A DNA stretch of 64,000 bases from positions 778,443 through 842,442 of the forward strand of contig NW_025064900.1 in the NCBI RefSeq assembly GCF_019112545.1. The letters are read 5' to 3'. Shown here piece by piece: positions 1 to 11,339 of the stretch; the first letter of the stretch is position 1, and every line of letters begins with the position of its first letter. This stretch comes from Guyanagaster necrorhizus. Lineage: Eukaryota > Basidiomycota > Agaricomycetes > Agaricales > Physalacriaceae. Made by a program: the position numbers and the translations under genes. The notes beneath the pieces are model-generated. The model was not told where the DNA came from. It saw only the letters and a program-made list of their open reading frames with translations, and did not search any database.

Positions 1-199
1 AGACAAAACAAAGTGCGATACCATCGCTCTGACGTCCCCGACACCACATGGCACACGGTGAGACGTAGCATCATCGATGGAGACTATCCTATCGCCATGG
101 AGTCCGCGATATACGACACAAGGAATCGTCTCTTGAGAGCTGTATGGCTCGGCTCTCGATGGTCAACATGGCCCTTATCATAGGCCATAACTTGAGTAG
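1..199 (+). repeat. Direct repeat, copy 1 (partner at 56704-56895)
   Basis: Nearly identical to 56704-56895 in the same orientation. Differences are scattered substitutions plus one short indel near position 170. The left edge is cut by the window, so this copy may be longer. No transposase, terminal inverted repeats or target duplication is visible. The copies bracket about 56.5 kb that includes the whole repeat island. The likely origin is a segmental duplication or a fragment of a low-copy repeat. An open frame crosses the right copy, but I do not recognise a protein in it. Confidence 0.85.
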
Positions 200-475
200 G
201 TATCATTTACGCACATCCAATTATTTTGCGATATTCTCGATGCAATGAACTGTTCATCTCCTCCAAGTTATACGTCGTAAACAAAGAAATAAGATCAGCA
301 TTCTGAATGAGTTTTTCAATCAACCAATACTATAGGACTAGATATAAGATTCTGTTCAAATGAAAACGAGGGACAGTAATAATTGATTATACAAAATATA
401 ACAGAAAGTAGGAATCATTGACGACACGTTCTTCATCTTAGAACATGCACGCAGCTCGACACCACAAGGAGAATG
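200..475. other. Intergenic, nothing recognised
   Basis: AT-rich spacer between the direct repeat and the 3' end of the MARVEL-like gene. No convincing coding segment or structured RNA was seen. Confidence 0.5.
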
Positions 476-1255
476 CTACACAGCAGCGGAGGTGCGTGTC
501 GACATCTGCCCGGTGTAGACGCTTGCTCTTGGATCCCACCGACCATGCAGGGGCTCACTGAAGGCGCCATTCACTATAGAGAATATGATGCTCAGGACCA
601 TGATGAGCGTGAGAACGATCCACCCCAGCCAGGCGAATGCGAGCATGGCGGTCAGGATTCGGCATGGCTGATATCTCTGGCACCAACTGAGATCGCCCCA
701 GATTGTCTGCATCAAAATAGTGTGTATGAGCCTGCGCAGAAATGGGAGAGAGAAAGTGCCTACACTGGATTGGGCCGCGCCTACTATCCAGAATAGCCAG
801 AGGACGGAAAGTCCGATGAGCTCGCCGCGGAAGGTGGAAATGAGGCTGCCGTCAATACGTTTGTGGATGATACGGACGCTGTTGGAATGTTAAGGGAAGA
901 ACATAATGGGGGCAGGCTACGAGACACACATGTAGATGCACCACGGTATTGTTAGGATTGTGGTAACCAGTAGTTCCACAACAATTGGGTCTGGGAGATA
1001 TTTTAGTCTTCGGTTCGGTGATCGCGGTCACCACGTTGGGGCTCACCGTAGAAATCGACGCCGCCGTTGAGAGGATCGCCTGCTGGGAGGTTGGTGGTAT
1101 AGTGTATTCGGGCAGAGGTCAGCCCGAGAAGGATGATGGAGAATACACCCTGGCATAACATGATGAGAACCAGCGCATCCTTTCTCTCGTGAGATGATTG
1201 ACCTTACCAGAGTGAAGTGCAGAGCAATTCGGAGAGGTGGTAAATCGAAGTTCAT
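476..1255 (-). CDS. MARVEL-like four-helix membrane protein
   Basis: Five exons by eye: 1255-1208, 1149-1047, 990-930, 878-764 and 706-476. Together they give 185 aa. All introns are GT-AG and the reading frame is kept across each junction. The product has four hydrophobic segments: about residues 15-34, 52-73, 85-108 and 122-148. The loop before helix 4 contains WCQRYQPCR, and the tail ends in a short hydrophilic stretch. Charged residues (RIIHKR) follow helix 2. This layout matches the small MARVEL-domain-like proteins common in Agaricomycetes, which sit in membranes; no specific role is known to me. The start ATG opens the MNFDLPPLR N-terminus just before helix 1. The third intron has a GTGTGT donor, chosen because it alone restores frame. 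The family call is moderately sure; the gene structure is surer. Confidence 0.72.
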
Positions 1256-2745
1256 TGGCGTTCAACGCAAAGAGAAATGATTTGGTAGGGTATGATGGAA
1301 AGCTAGAAGAGATGATGGCCGTTATATATAAGGATGGAGGAAGTTGCCTCGCAGGAGGCGTGCATATTGCTTCCTGGCATGCGTGATCGAGCAAGTAAAA
1401 GTTCCGATTCGGCCAGGTTAGGAAAGGAGTCGTAGCAACACATTTGATGCTGATGAACCGCTGCAAACTCAGCTGCTTCATCTGTAGTGCAGAACACTGA
1501 CAACACCTTGCCATAAAATGTGTCGCACACCTAGTAAGCGACAGGACTTGGCGGCAATCTTTCCGGGGGGGGACAATCGCAGCACCCAGGCTGATTATAA
1601 TCACCTGAACTCGAGCACGATGCAAGGTTTCTTGTGTTCGACACACCGCCAGCACGAGGCCCGTCCGTAACGTAGGATGAACAAACGTCTGTGGGTCCGA
1701 CGCCGATTTAGGCCATATATGACTTGTATCGAGTCATCCTGAACAGCCACGAGGCGTGTTTACGACGAGGATGTGCGTCATTTTCCCATGTTCACTTTAC
1801 TTTAGTGGCCCAATATTAATCAAAGTCTGACTCGTACGACCGGGCATGGTTCGGATCTCGCAGCATGCGACTGCGACTTCATTATCTATGGCGTGTAGGA
1901 AGTGTGCATCAACTAAACGGGGGTCCACGGACGATCAGTGGACTTGCGCTCTTCTAACAAGTGTCATTAATGATCGATTGTTAGAGAATAGATGTACCCT
2001 GCAACTCTTGGGTTTATATAGCCAAGTTTTTATATAGCAGCACAGGACTTCGATAGAGGTTAAGAACGGAGAGGATCAGGCGATCGAATGAAACCCCCGT
2101 GCGATACAGCTGAGGTGCCGGTTGCCGAGGATAATGGGAAGCAAATTGGCGCCTACGGCCATGGGTGAGTGCATGATATACTCATCTCTATCCTCCAGGT
2201 AAGGATCAACTAGTGAAGGATTGGCAGAGTCGGTTTGTTGAATGAGGACTTTGGATGTGCTGAAAGTCTGCGGTACATGATTCTGACTCTGTCTTCTATG
2301 TGAGAATAAACACTTGCAATGATCCATGGTACAGATTATCATAAAAACAGGACTTCTTCGCTGGCGAAATCCGGCGCTTTCCGGACAAATAGTGGTTTCG
2401 CTGTGTTTCACAGCAAATAATATTCAATGCTAGTATCATCAGCAAGTTTGTTGTAGATCGCATAATACCTCTGCGACCCCATCAATCTAGTAATTGTAAT
2501 AATCAGAACATTGGACAGCATAACAACCGATAACAGTGACCACGTACGTCTATATAGTGCGTCTCGGAGCCTCGACTGTTCTCTGGTTGCTGTTAACATA
2601 AGGCGGTGCTGAGGAAGAATTACAGTCGGATGGCCACATTGTCAATATGGAATAGCCGTATTGTTGGCGAAACACACAATACGGCGATTCCGGCTTTGTC
2701 CACGTGGCTGTTAGCAAATTTAAATATCCTGCAGCTCTCACCACG
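1256..2745. other. Intergenic 1.5 kb, nothing supported
   Basis: Spacer between the divergent MARVEL-like gene (minus) and the first reductase (plus). Open frames on both strands are short and show no recognisable domain or conserved splice pattern. The longest overlaps the first MARVEL exons in another frame. The segment should hold both promoters; a poly-G run lies near 1563-1571. I see no tRNA or repeat. Confidence 0.5.
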
Positions 2746-4047
2746 ATGATTCCCACTGTGGTGACGCTCGTTTTTGCTGTACTGGTCCTCATGCTAAGAT
2801 TTCCTTTCAACCGTAATAAATGGGATCCTAAAGGGAAGGTTAATGGTATCGAATCCTTTGATGATCGTTGTGCTCAGTTTCTTTGGAATGTAGCACTGTT
2901 ATGTGACTGGCGGATCCCAGGGCCTAGGGCTTTCAGTCGCCCTTCTTCTTGTCAAGCTCGGTGCAGACGTGTCCATCGTCGCCCGTAATGAAGATAAACT
3001 ACGTGCTGCACATGCCGAGATGGAGGTGTGTCTCTTGTACTTCTACTTTGCTTCAAGTGGATCTAAAGCCACATAGAAAGCACGGCAGCTTCCCAGTCAA
3101 ATTCTCAGATGGTATTCCTACGATCTCAGCGAGTGTAAATCGTCCGAGGCTGCATTGGAAGCTGCATCCGAAGGACACAATGGTCGTTGCCCAGACGCTC
3201 TCCTCTTGTGCGCCGGGGCGGCAGTACCAGGATTTTTTGTGGAAGAGGACGAAACGTCGATGAGAAAGGGAATGGATAACGGGTACTGGGTGCAGGCATG
3301 GTCAGCTCTGGTACGTGTCTCCTGGTGTTCTCCGACTCAGTCCTTCTTAAAACTACTGTGACTAGGCCGGCGCAAAGCGCATGGTGCGGGAGAACAAGGC
3401 TGGAAAGATTGTGCTCGTCTCTTCTTTCCTCGGTTACATGTCAATTATGGGCTATTCCTCGTATGCGCCTGCGAAACACGCGTTACGAGGTTATTTTCCC
3501 CCGACTTCTCTGCAGGCTGCTACTAATTTTTCGACTTATGTAGGCCTAGCGGAAACGCTTCGTTCGGAAATGCTCCTGTACGGAATTTCTGTCCACACAT
3601 TCTTCCCTGGGACGATCTATAGCCCAGGCTATGAAGCGGAAAACAAAAGCAAGCCGAAGATTACTCTCACAATTGAAGAGACGGATGGAGGTCAGACTCC
3701 CGACAAGGCTGCTGAGGGTCTATTGAAAGGTTGGTTCTGATTACGGTCAGCATCCGGATCCTCCTTCACTGCAAGCCAGGTGTTCAGCGCGGCGATTTTC
3801 ATATATCAGCGGACTTGTTAGGGAACATCTTCCGTTCTTCCACCAGAGGCGCGACACCTCGAAATCATGTGTTCCTAGATGAGATCTATAGTTTCATTGG
3901 CTGGGTACGTCTCTACTTCAGTAGAAGGACTTGGCTGATGTATTGTAGGTGATACTCCCTATATGGCGACGGTCCGTGGATTCTACTATCAAGGGACACC
4001 GACAAGAGCATCGTTCCTATCTGGCTGAGAAAGGTCTTCTTTCATAA
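2746..4047 (+). CDS. 3-ketodihydrosphingosine reductase, paralogue A
   Basis: Seven exons by eye: 2746-2838, 2894-3025, 3077-3310, 3366-3489, 3544-3729, 3780-3904 and 3949-4047. They give 330 aa, the usual length of the KDSR/Tsc10 family. The enzyme family reduces 3-ketodihydrosphingosine to dihydrosphingosine with NADPH at the ER membrane, the second step of sphingolipid synthesis. The sequence shows an N-terminal hydrophobic helix (residues 2-18), the Rossmann motif TGGSQGLG (36-43), a CAG turn (120-122), strand LVSSF, and the catalytic pair YAPAK (Tyr186, Lys190). A downstream LRGLAETLRSE stretch is typical of this SDR branch. The start ATG precedes the membrane helix; an in-frame upstream GTG is unlikely. 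It faces an inverted paralogue across 502 bp. No lesion was seen, so it is probably functional. Family assignment is strong; which paralogue does housekeeping work is unknown. Confidence 0.9.
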
Positions 4048-4549
4048 TAAGAGATACGAGGTTATTCCCGAGTCTCTCGTTTATACGCACCGGATTGCTA
4101 TATCGTCCTCAGACTCGAATTAGTCTTACGATATAGCCTTCTCTTCCATGCACTCGAGAAAGCCATCGATGACCCCCATTCCTCTAAAGTAGTTTCTCGG
4201 AGTCAGATGACCAAAGACGCCGTTGATATGTAGTGCGTCGAATTCCCTTCGTAAGTCATTAATGCATCAGCATAAACATAGATGGTAAGTAGGTAGTATT
4301 ACGCGATAGGGTCGTATAGGTAACTCGGAGATATGGGTATACAGATCCGAGCCGATATATCATCTGGGGTCCAAGCTGAGTAAGTTTATCTACGCTACCG
4401 AAGCCGGAGTAACCTGCTGTAGAATGATACAAGAAAAGCCATCGGTAGCATCGCTGAAGAGGAAAGTATGAAAGGCGCCGTTCGAAGTGAAGTCTTCTCG
4501 GAACAAACAATATAGCAGAGTTCATCAAGAATGTGCATCTTGGCATCTT
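4048..4549. other. Convergent intergenic spacer between the two reductases
   Basis: 502 bp shared 3' region. Besides the hairpin at 4097-4137, a weaker CTCGGA/TCCGAG inverted pair lies near 4325-4355. No coding segment is supported. Overlapping 3' UTRs, and so double-stranded RNA, are possible. Confidence 0.5.
4097..4137. terminator. Hairpin-forming inverted repeat downstream of reductase A
   Basis: Ten perfectly inverted bases (GCTATATCGT / ACGATATAGC) enclose a second five-base inverted pair (AGACT / AGTCT). It lies 50 bp after the stop codon, probably in the 3' UTR or between the convergent genes. A role in 3' end formation or in RNA structure is inference only. Confidence 0.4.
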
Positions 4550-5845
4550 TTAGCCATTCGATGTCACCAGAAACCCAGTCTCCATTAAGTATGTGCGATG
4601 TTCTTCTCGATGATCTCTCACTGTCGAGTCTGTGATCCGACGCCAGACGGGGAGTCCCACCTGAAAGGTCTCATATCAGAATCAGTTTGAAATGACCCAA
4701 AAACAGACTTACCCAGCCAAAGAAACTGTATATCTCGTCCAGAACGATGCTATTCCGAGGCGTCGCTCCTCTCGTCGAAGAACGGAAGATATTTCCCAGC
4801 AAATCATTCGTTATGTGGAAGTCACCTCTAAACACGCCTGAAAGAATGTCAGTTGAAAACGCGTAGCAGAATGGTCCGTTCACACCCTGAAGAAGCCCAT
4901 CCGCGGTATGTTCAGCGGTTTGACCTGTGTCAGTCTCTTCCAGTTTCAGAGTGATTTTAGGCTTTGTTTTGTTTTCAGCTTCGAGTCCTGGAGTGAGCAT
5001 GTTGCCGGGAAAGAAGATGTGGACCGTAATTCCATATAGAAGGAACTCGGAACGCAATGTCTCCGCTAGACCTGAAGGCGAGGTGTCAAAATAGCATTTA
5101 GTCGGAATAGAAATGCACAAACCTCGTAGAGCAAACTTTCCGGAAGCATATGACGAATGGCCAACGATGGACATAAACGCCAAGAACGAAGAGATGAATA
5201 TAATTTTGCCCTGAATCTTCTCATTGACCATTCGTTTTGTCCCTTCCTACGCAAAATTAGTACAACGTCGACACTAGGGCGCAGGACATTCACGAGAGCT
5301 GACAGAGCTTGTACCCAATACGCGTCGTCCATTCCCTTTTTCATCGAAGTTTCGTCGTGTTCAAGAAATAATTTCGGAGAAGGCCCACCGGCACAAAGGA
5401 ATAGTGCATCCGGGCATCTGCCACCATGCGGTGCTGATGCAGCGTCCAATGCATCAGCAGTAGATTGCGACGCTGTAACGGAGAAGGAATAGGCCGCGAG
5501 AATCTGGTCCGGCGACTGCCTGACATTCTGTTTTGTGATCAATATCAAGTGAAGGGTTCGAAAATATAAGTGAAGCACCTCCATTTTTTCGAGCGCTTCT
5601 TGCAGTCGCTTTTCGTTACGGGCCACGATCGATACATGTGCGCCTAGCTTTACAAGGCGGATCGCTAACGCCAAGCCAAGCCCTGAGGAGCCTCCGGTGA
5701 TATAGCAATGCTAGAATATATGATTCGTTGGACAGGGCCAGTTTGATGTTTGAAGGCGACGCACCTTTCCTAGAGGATCCCATCTTGTTCGGCCAGAGAG
5801 CTTTCCAAACCAGGTAGCTAGCAGAGCAGACAAAAGAGGTATCAT
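4550..5845 (-). CDS. 3-ketodihydrosphingosine reductase, paralogue B
   Basis: Seven exons by eye: 5845-5765, 5710-5579, 5527-5294, 5246-5123, 5071-4886, 4837-4713 and 4660-4550. They give 330 aa, the same as paralogue A. Exons 2 to 6 have identical lengths in both copies (132, 234, 124, 186 and 125 nt) and all six intron phases agree; only the first and last exons differ in length. Features are an N-terminal hydrophobic helix, TGGSSGLG (32-39), FISSF before the active site, and YASGK (Tyr182, Lys186). The expected reaction and ER location are as for paralogue A. Protein similarity to A is clear but far from identity, so the duplication is not recent. It shares 683 bp of upstream DNA with the divergent seven-helix gene. 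It appears intact. Confidence 0.9.
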
Positions 5846-6528
5846 ATAAACGATTCTGAGATGAGATTGCTGAGGAAGGTTACCAATGCCGCTATACCGG
5901 CCATTACAAGGTGGTGGCACCCAACAAACTTCGGTGAACGGCAACACAGTAGCCGGGGTCCGGACTTCGCAGGGCGCCGGCGTGGCGCAGAACTCATACA
6001 GATTTTTGATATCCTGCCAGAGGCTTCAACTTTAAAAATTAGACCGCTCTACTTACACTTCTGTCAGTCTCACCCCTTTCTACTACTGGTCTTTCTGATA
6101 TCAATGGTAAAAGCATTCGAGACATGCACTATGATCACCACGCTTCATCATTGCCACTGATGCTAATGGAAGTTGCATTCAGTCACTCCTCGTGCCTGAG
6201 CCCTCGTGGACGACCAAGCAACTGGTAATTCTATAATGAAACGCTTGTCCTGTTCCCTCCTTGTGTATTGGAACAAGACTGCAGGCCGAAGTGGCCGTAA
6301 TCACCACCGTGCTCTAATTCTTAGCGGAGGTTTTCAATTGAAAACAGGAAACAAAACACATAGCCGCACGCTGTGTAAATCCTCTGATGATTTCGGCTGC
6401 TGGTTAGATCCGCATTGCCAAGTGCCGACTGGCAATCACCCAGAAAAACCAAGCCAGCCTCATCGGATCCCCGTGATGCCGTAGAAAAAGCCGCTGTAGA
6501 GAATTTCTAACCCTTGTCGCCATCAAGC
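5846..6528. promoter_or_regulatory. Divergent promoter region (reductase B and seven-helix gene)
   Basis: 683 bp between two start codons on opposite strands. It should contain both promoters. The open frame at 5861-6160 (plus) has no recognisable similarity and overlaps the 5' side of reductase B, so I treat it as non-coding. Confidence 0.5.
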
Positions 6529-7974
6529 ATGGGCTCCTTCTCAACGCCTGAAGGGTATTTTATCGGACTTGGTTGTGAAGTCTTTTTGCATGGTTTGTCT
6601 TTGATATTCGTATATTCGCCGTATCACTCACTCGGATAAATCAGGACTCTACACTGGACTGTTCTTGGCGTCAATGTATCTTCTGCTGTGAGAAATCATG
6701 CCAAAATTGCACCAGAGTTATTAACTGTAGCATCGTTTCTAGGTTCAAGAAGAAGAAAAATCGGGTCGTTGCTGTAATGACTCTCGTGAATTGCCTCATG
6801 TATGCGGTCGCTACTGCCCATATGATCATCAATTTCAGGCAGAACTTTGCGGCTTTCCTTTGGCATAACGGTGCCAAGGACGACAGTGTATTCCATGATA
6901 CGTCGTCCGTGACACAGTGGTCTCAACTCATGCTGGAGGTTGTGAATGTGCGCGAGTTTCCCCAAGTATCGGTTAAACTTCTCCTTAACTTATAACATAG
7001 ATAGCGTTGGGTGATGGGATCGTAATATGGAGAGCATGGATTTTATGGAATCGTAGGTGGTGGATCATACTCTCATCCGTGCTTCTTCTTCTGGGAACCA
7101 TGGGCAAGTAATCGGCGTTGTAGATACCGTCGTTCATGCTGATCTTTGGCATATCTCAAGCTTCGGGCATTGGACTTGTATACACCGTTGCAACGGCGCC
7201 TACTGGCGTCGTGTTTACTGATCCCAGGCTTGAAGTCTGGGCCGTTGCATTCATACTTTCAACATTTTCAACAAACGCGTGGGCTACGACACTTGTTGCC
7301 TATCGTACATGGTAAATTTCGTCTTGGATAATGGTTTACCAAACATGAACGTTATTCGAAAGGTTGCACTTCAAGCTAGTCCGTCATCTCACGGGCGTCT
7401 CCATCCTGGGAAGCTTCCGCAAGCGAAGTGCGATTCTCCCTATTCTAATCGAGTCTGGCACTTTATATTGTTGCACATGGGTATGACTCGGGCTCCTCTT
7501 CATCTCTCCGTCTGACAACGTTGAATCGCATAGCTCATCGTCATCGCTATATTTCTTTCCTCAAGCAATGCAATCTATATTATGATTGACACCATCTCAC
7601 AACTGACAGTCAGTTTTTTGCAGCTCCGATGTCCTTGGGGAATGCTGATGAGACAGTGACAGGCCATCTATCCAACTCTGATCATTACCCTCGTTTGCGT
7701 TAGGTCCACCCTTGATATCGCGATCGAAACAGTTCATCAAACTCAGACGCAAAACCAGGCGTGGACTCAGAGACCTACTGCTCTAACACAAGCATCAGTC
7801 GAAGACTTTACAGATACGGCCTCTTTAGAGCCATCCATCCCAATGCGACTTGTCACGATAGGGTTCCGGAGCGCCTTGGATGGGTCTGGAGGAGGTCCTC
7901 CTCACTTGGGCAGCATGAGTAGTGAATCTGTTAGGAAGACATTGTGTCAAACGAAGGCAGACGATGCTCTTTGA
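6529..7974 (+). CDS. Seven-helix membrane protein of Agaricomycete type
   Basis: Eight exons by eye: 6529-6592, 6645-6687, 6731-6947, 7001-7103, 7161-7311, 7363-7480, 7534-7608 and 7663-7974. They give 360 aa. About seven hydrophobic helices are seen (residues roughly 9-37, 46-69, 100-125, 128-153, 166-192, 215-250 and 258-276), followed by a hydrophilic tail of about 85 residues. Landmarks typical of this large family are EGYFIGL at the N-terminus, ATAHMIINF in helix 2, GDGIVIWRAW in helix 3, TNAWATTLVAYRTW in helix 5, IESGTLYC in helix 6 and GIYPTL-like IYPTLII in helix 7. The family is abundant in mushrooms, and receptor-like roles are only guessed. Intron 4 uses a GC donor (GCAAGT), needed to keep frame. 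No lesion was seen. Confidence 0.82.
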
Positions 7975-8059
7975 GACTGTACTCACAGAGGAATTTCGGG
8001 CACACATGATGTACATCTATTAGAGGATATCACTCAAGAGTTGTTCCCTGTAGCGACAC

Positions 8060-9130
8060 AAAAATGCTAATTATTGTATATTCTATGCTCATAGGGTCTG
8101 AACAATTGATAGGGAACTGTGTTCCATGCTGATTGAACATCAATTGTGTTAGGCATTGCCTTGGTCCAGATCAGTGGCCTGGCCAACCCAGGAACTTGAA
8201 AGCATCTTGATCTTGCTGCAATGATCAGGCAATGCCAGCATAGTATGAACTTTAGTATCCCAAAGGGATGCCATAAGAAAGTGACATGCATTTGTTCTTA
8301 GGACCTAATAGTATACACAGTTAGCTATTTTGTAGACTACAGGTTTTTCAGGACTCAAAAGGTGAGCTCAGAAATCTTTATTCTCAACTATATTACCTTC
8401 CAGCTGTTCTGTTTTCTCTTGCCTGGCATGAAATACATATCTGTGTCCATGACATTGATCTCACAAGGCCTTTCTGAAGGCAAGCCAGACCATTTCATAC
8501 TGCCAGACATGACTATTCTAATTATGCCAAACAATTCTAATCCACTTTTGCAACTGCCACTGAACCTTATGCTGCCTCTCCTCTGGCCAGACTGCTACCA
8601 TCCTATCTTGAATATGATGCATTGTCATATTCAAAATGACCTTACTATTGGGGACCCTATAGCCTGATCATAAATATCAATTAAAACACAAAGATCAGTT
8701 TCTGGAGATCCACCACTTCCAGGATGTGTAGAGGATTTAGCAGCCCTACACAGACAGGCCAGCAGGTCATTACCTTCTGGCAACTATAGGCCACAGCATT
8801 GGCCTTTTCTGGCCTCCTCTTATTGTGCTTAACATTGATGAGTTCAATTGTTTAGATCTCACCTATTTTCTGTACACTTTGAGGTCATGAATATATTCAA
8901 GAAATAGCCTGATTAGATTTTGTGGCTGTTAGTTTTCATTGGGATGCCAATAAGCTAAAGTTTTTCATCAGCCAATATTGCTATTAAAGTTTTTGATAAA
9001 TTATTTCAAGACACAAAATATTCTTATATAAAAGTGTTAATCAATGTCCAGATATTATCTAATTGAAAAATAATATATAAAGTAATAGAAGGGTATCAGA
9101 GGTTCTAAGACACAACATCATTTGAAATAG
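8060..9130. other. Decayed sequence left of the first gypsy fragment
   Basis: CpG-poor and partly very AT-rich (8940-9110). No protein similarity was recognised on either strand. Part may be older, unrecognisable pol of the element that follows. Confidence 0.4.
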
Positions 9131-9149
9131 AGCATACCAGTCTTGTATT

Positions 9150-9956
9150 CCATATCAGACTGATGAACAGACAGAGTGGGTCAATCAAAAAATTGAAAAG
9201 TACCTCAGGATTTTCATAAACCACCAGCAAGATGATTGGGTAGAGTGGTTCTCAATGGTAGGATTTGCCTACAATAACTATGAAAATTCATCAACAGACT
9301 ACAGTCCATTCTATATAAACACTGGAACCCATCTGAATACTGGAATAAACACTTCACAAAGGGAAAGCCAAGTACCCTGGGCAAAAGACTTTGCAGCAGA
9401 GATGAAGAAAATTCATGATGAGACTGAATGTGCATTGCACAAGGCAGCAGAATTCATGAAGAGACAATATGATAAGGGAAAGGCACTGGCAAGAGACTAC
9501 CAGCCAAGCAACATAGTTATACTGTACATGAAGAATCTGAAGACAGACAGAAAGATGAAGAAGTTAGATGACAAGTTTGAAGGCCTCTTCAAGGTCATAA
9601 AGAAAGTAGGCAATGGGGTATATGAATTAGCTATTCCAAAGATATGAAAAATCCATCCTGTCTTCAATGAAACCCTTCTTAAACTATTTCAAACAGCAGA
9701 GTTTTCCAACCAGAGAGCATCACCACCACCCAAACCAATAGTTATGAATGATGAAGATGAATATGAGATTGACATGATCCTTGACAATAAAATTCATTAT
9801 CAAAAACAGTGGTTTCTCATTCATTTCAAGGAATATGGTAATGAGGAAAACCACTGGTATGCTGAAAAGGACCTTCCACATGCAAAAAAGCTCATTGCAA
9901 AGCACTGTGCAGCACAGAACTCACTTGCCATGGTGAACAATGTTAGGCTCAGATGA
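9150..9956 (+). pseudogene. Ty3/gypsy chromovirus pol fragment: integrase C-terminal part plus chromodomain
   Basis: One reading frame carries YQTDEQTEWVNQKIEKYL, which corresponds to the YHPQTDGQTERVN stretch of gypsy integrases. Next come QDDWVEWFSMVGFAYNN and the C-terminal integrase region (KLDDKFEGLFKVIKKVGNG). A chromodomain follows (YEIDMILDN ... FLIHFKEYGNEENHWYAEKDL, about 9765-9885), which marks a chromovirus. The frame is broken by a single TGA at 9645-9647 where the family has Trp (KIWKIHP). RT, RNase H and the integrase core are absent on the left, so the element is 5'-truncated. Its 3' LTR follows at 10216. In chromoviruses the chromodomain directs insertion to particular chromatin marks. 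Confidence 0.85.
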
Positions 9957-10215
9957 CCAATGTTCAATAAGTCAGACTACATCAGAACTCAAAAGCTTCC
10001 CTTCAAACTCAAACAACACCCATTTGAAGCCAAAAAGCTTCACATGTGAAAAGACATCAATAAAATCAAGGCTAGTACACTTGTAGTTATCCAGCCATTT
10101 CCTCTAGATCAGATATGCAACACCTTAGTAGAGATTAATGAGAAAGATGAAGCTGTCACTTTATTTCTGAGGCTCTTCTCAGCAATTGAGGATGACTGCC
10201 TTAAAGAGGGGGTAA

Positions 10216-11339
10216 TATCATGATTTTAGCCCCTAAATCATGCATGTCCAGCTAAGACTTGGTTTGAGACACTGAGACAATAGCTTGGTTGAGATTGCCA
10301 AGACTTTTTTATACAGTATTTAAGTCAGTAGTATACAATGATATACTCTAGTCTCAAGCTAAGGTCAATATACTGATCAAACCCCTAAACTTTTGGTGTG
10401 ACTACCACTTCAGTATCAACACTGGCAGTTGTAGTCTATCAACCTCTATAACTCCATTCTCTTATCATCATCTTATACACTCTTATCTTCATCCTTCTGC
10501 TCTACCTTCAGTTAGTGTCAGACTCTGGCTGTTGCAGTGCATTGTATTTGTGATTGTTTGGTTGTTGTCTGACACCAAGCTGCCTGCTCTTTTCAGCCTT
10601 CCTGGTTTTGATTCCCATACATCACTCAACACTGGCCCTTTCAAATCTCCTTTATCTGCATCACTCTCTTCCATATCTAAATATCACTTTCTGTCTACCC
10701 CTCCACTCTCAGCATCTAGTGCTTCATCTAACACTCTAACTTCACTAAGATTGATGTCATCTGTCTGTTAGACTTTCACTGACACTCACAAATCTCTAGC
10801 ACTGCTTCTGCCAGGATCTGATTCTAGATGCTGAGTCTGAGTCTGGTTTTGATATAGAAGTATAATAAGGTAAGCTATAAGAATTTTGTGGAGAGGGGTG
10901 GAGAGTTGTAGCTGGTAGATATAGTCTGCCATTGTGGCAAGAGTATTCACATCAGATAGTCAGAGAGTATAGTAGGTGTATTAAACCTTAGCTGAAGACT
11001 GAGGTACATCAGTGTGTACTACTGCCTTATATACTGTCTAAAGAACCCTATGCTCTACAGGCAACTATTGTCTGCTTTTTATGCCCTCTGCTCATTGTCT
11101 GGGATAACAATGACTGTGCTCTTGCTTTTGTTTGTTATTGTCACTCTGCTGTATCATTGCTATAGTGAGTTTCCCATATGCCATAGTTTCCATTGTGTTT
11201 AAGATATGAAATGGTGATAGTTATCATATTGTTCCTTATCATCTTATTGTGCATTAATGAATAAGATGTAGCCATAGTGTTATCATGTCTTCATCATTAA
11301 GCATTGGCAGATCATGATTTAGAGACAAAAATCATGACA
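10216..11339 (+). mobile_element. 3' LTR of the first gypsy element (1.12 kb)
   Basis: A purine-rich tract (AAAGAGGGGGTAA) precedes TATCATGATTTT, and the far end is AAAATCATGACA. This gives a 12-bp terminal inverted repeat with one mismatch, from TG..CA ends in which the first G has become A. A TATA-like stretch with TATTTAAG lies near 10310-10325. The LTR abuts a protein kinase pseudogene. No 5' LTR is present. Confidence 0.68.

Noticed and set aside
1119..1655. 178-codon open frame on the minus strand
   Set aside because: Overlaps the first exons of the MARVEL-like gene in another frame and has no domain.
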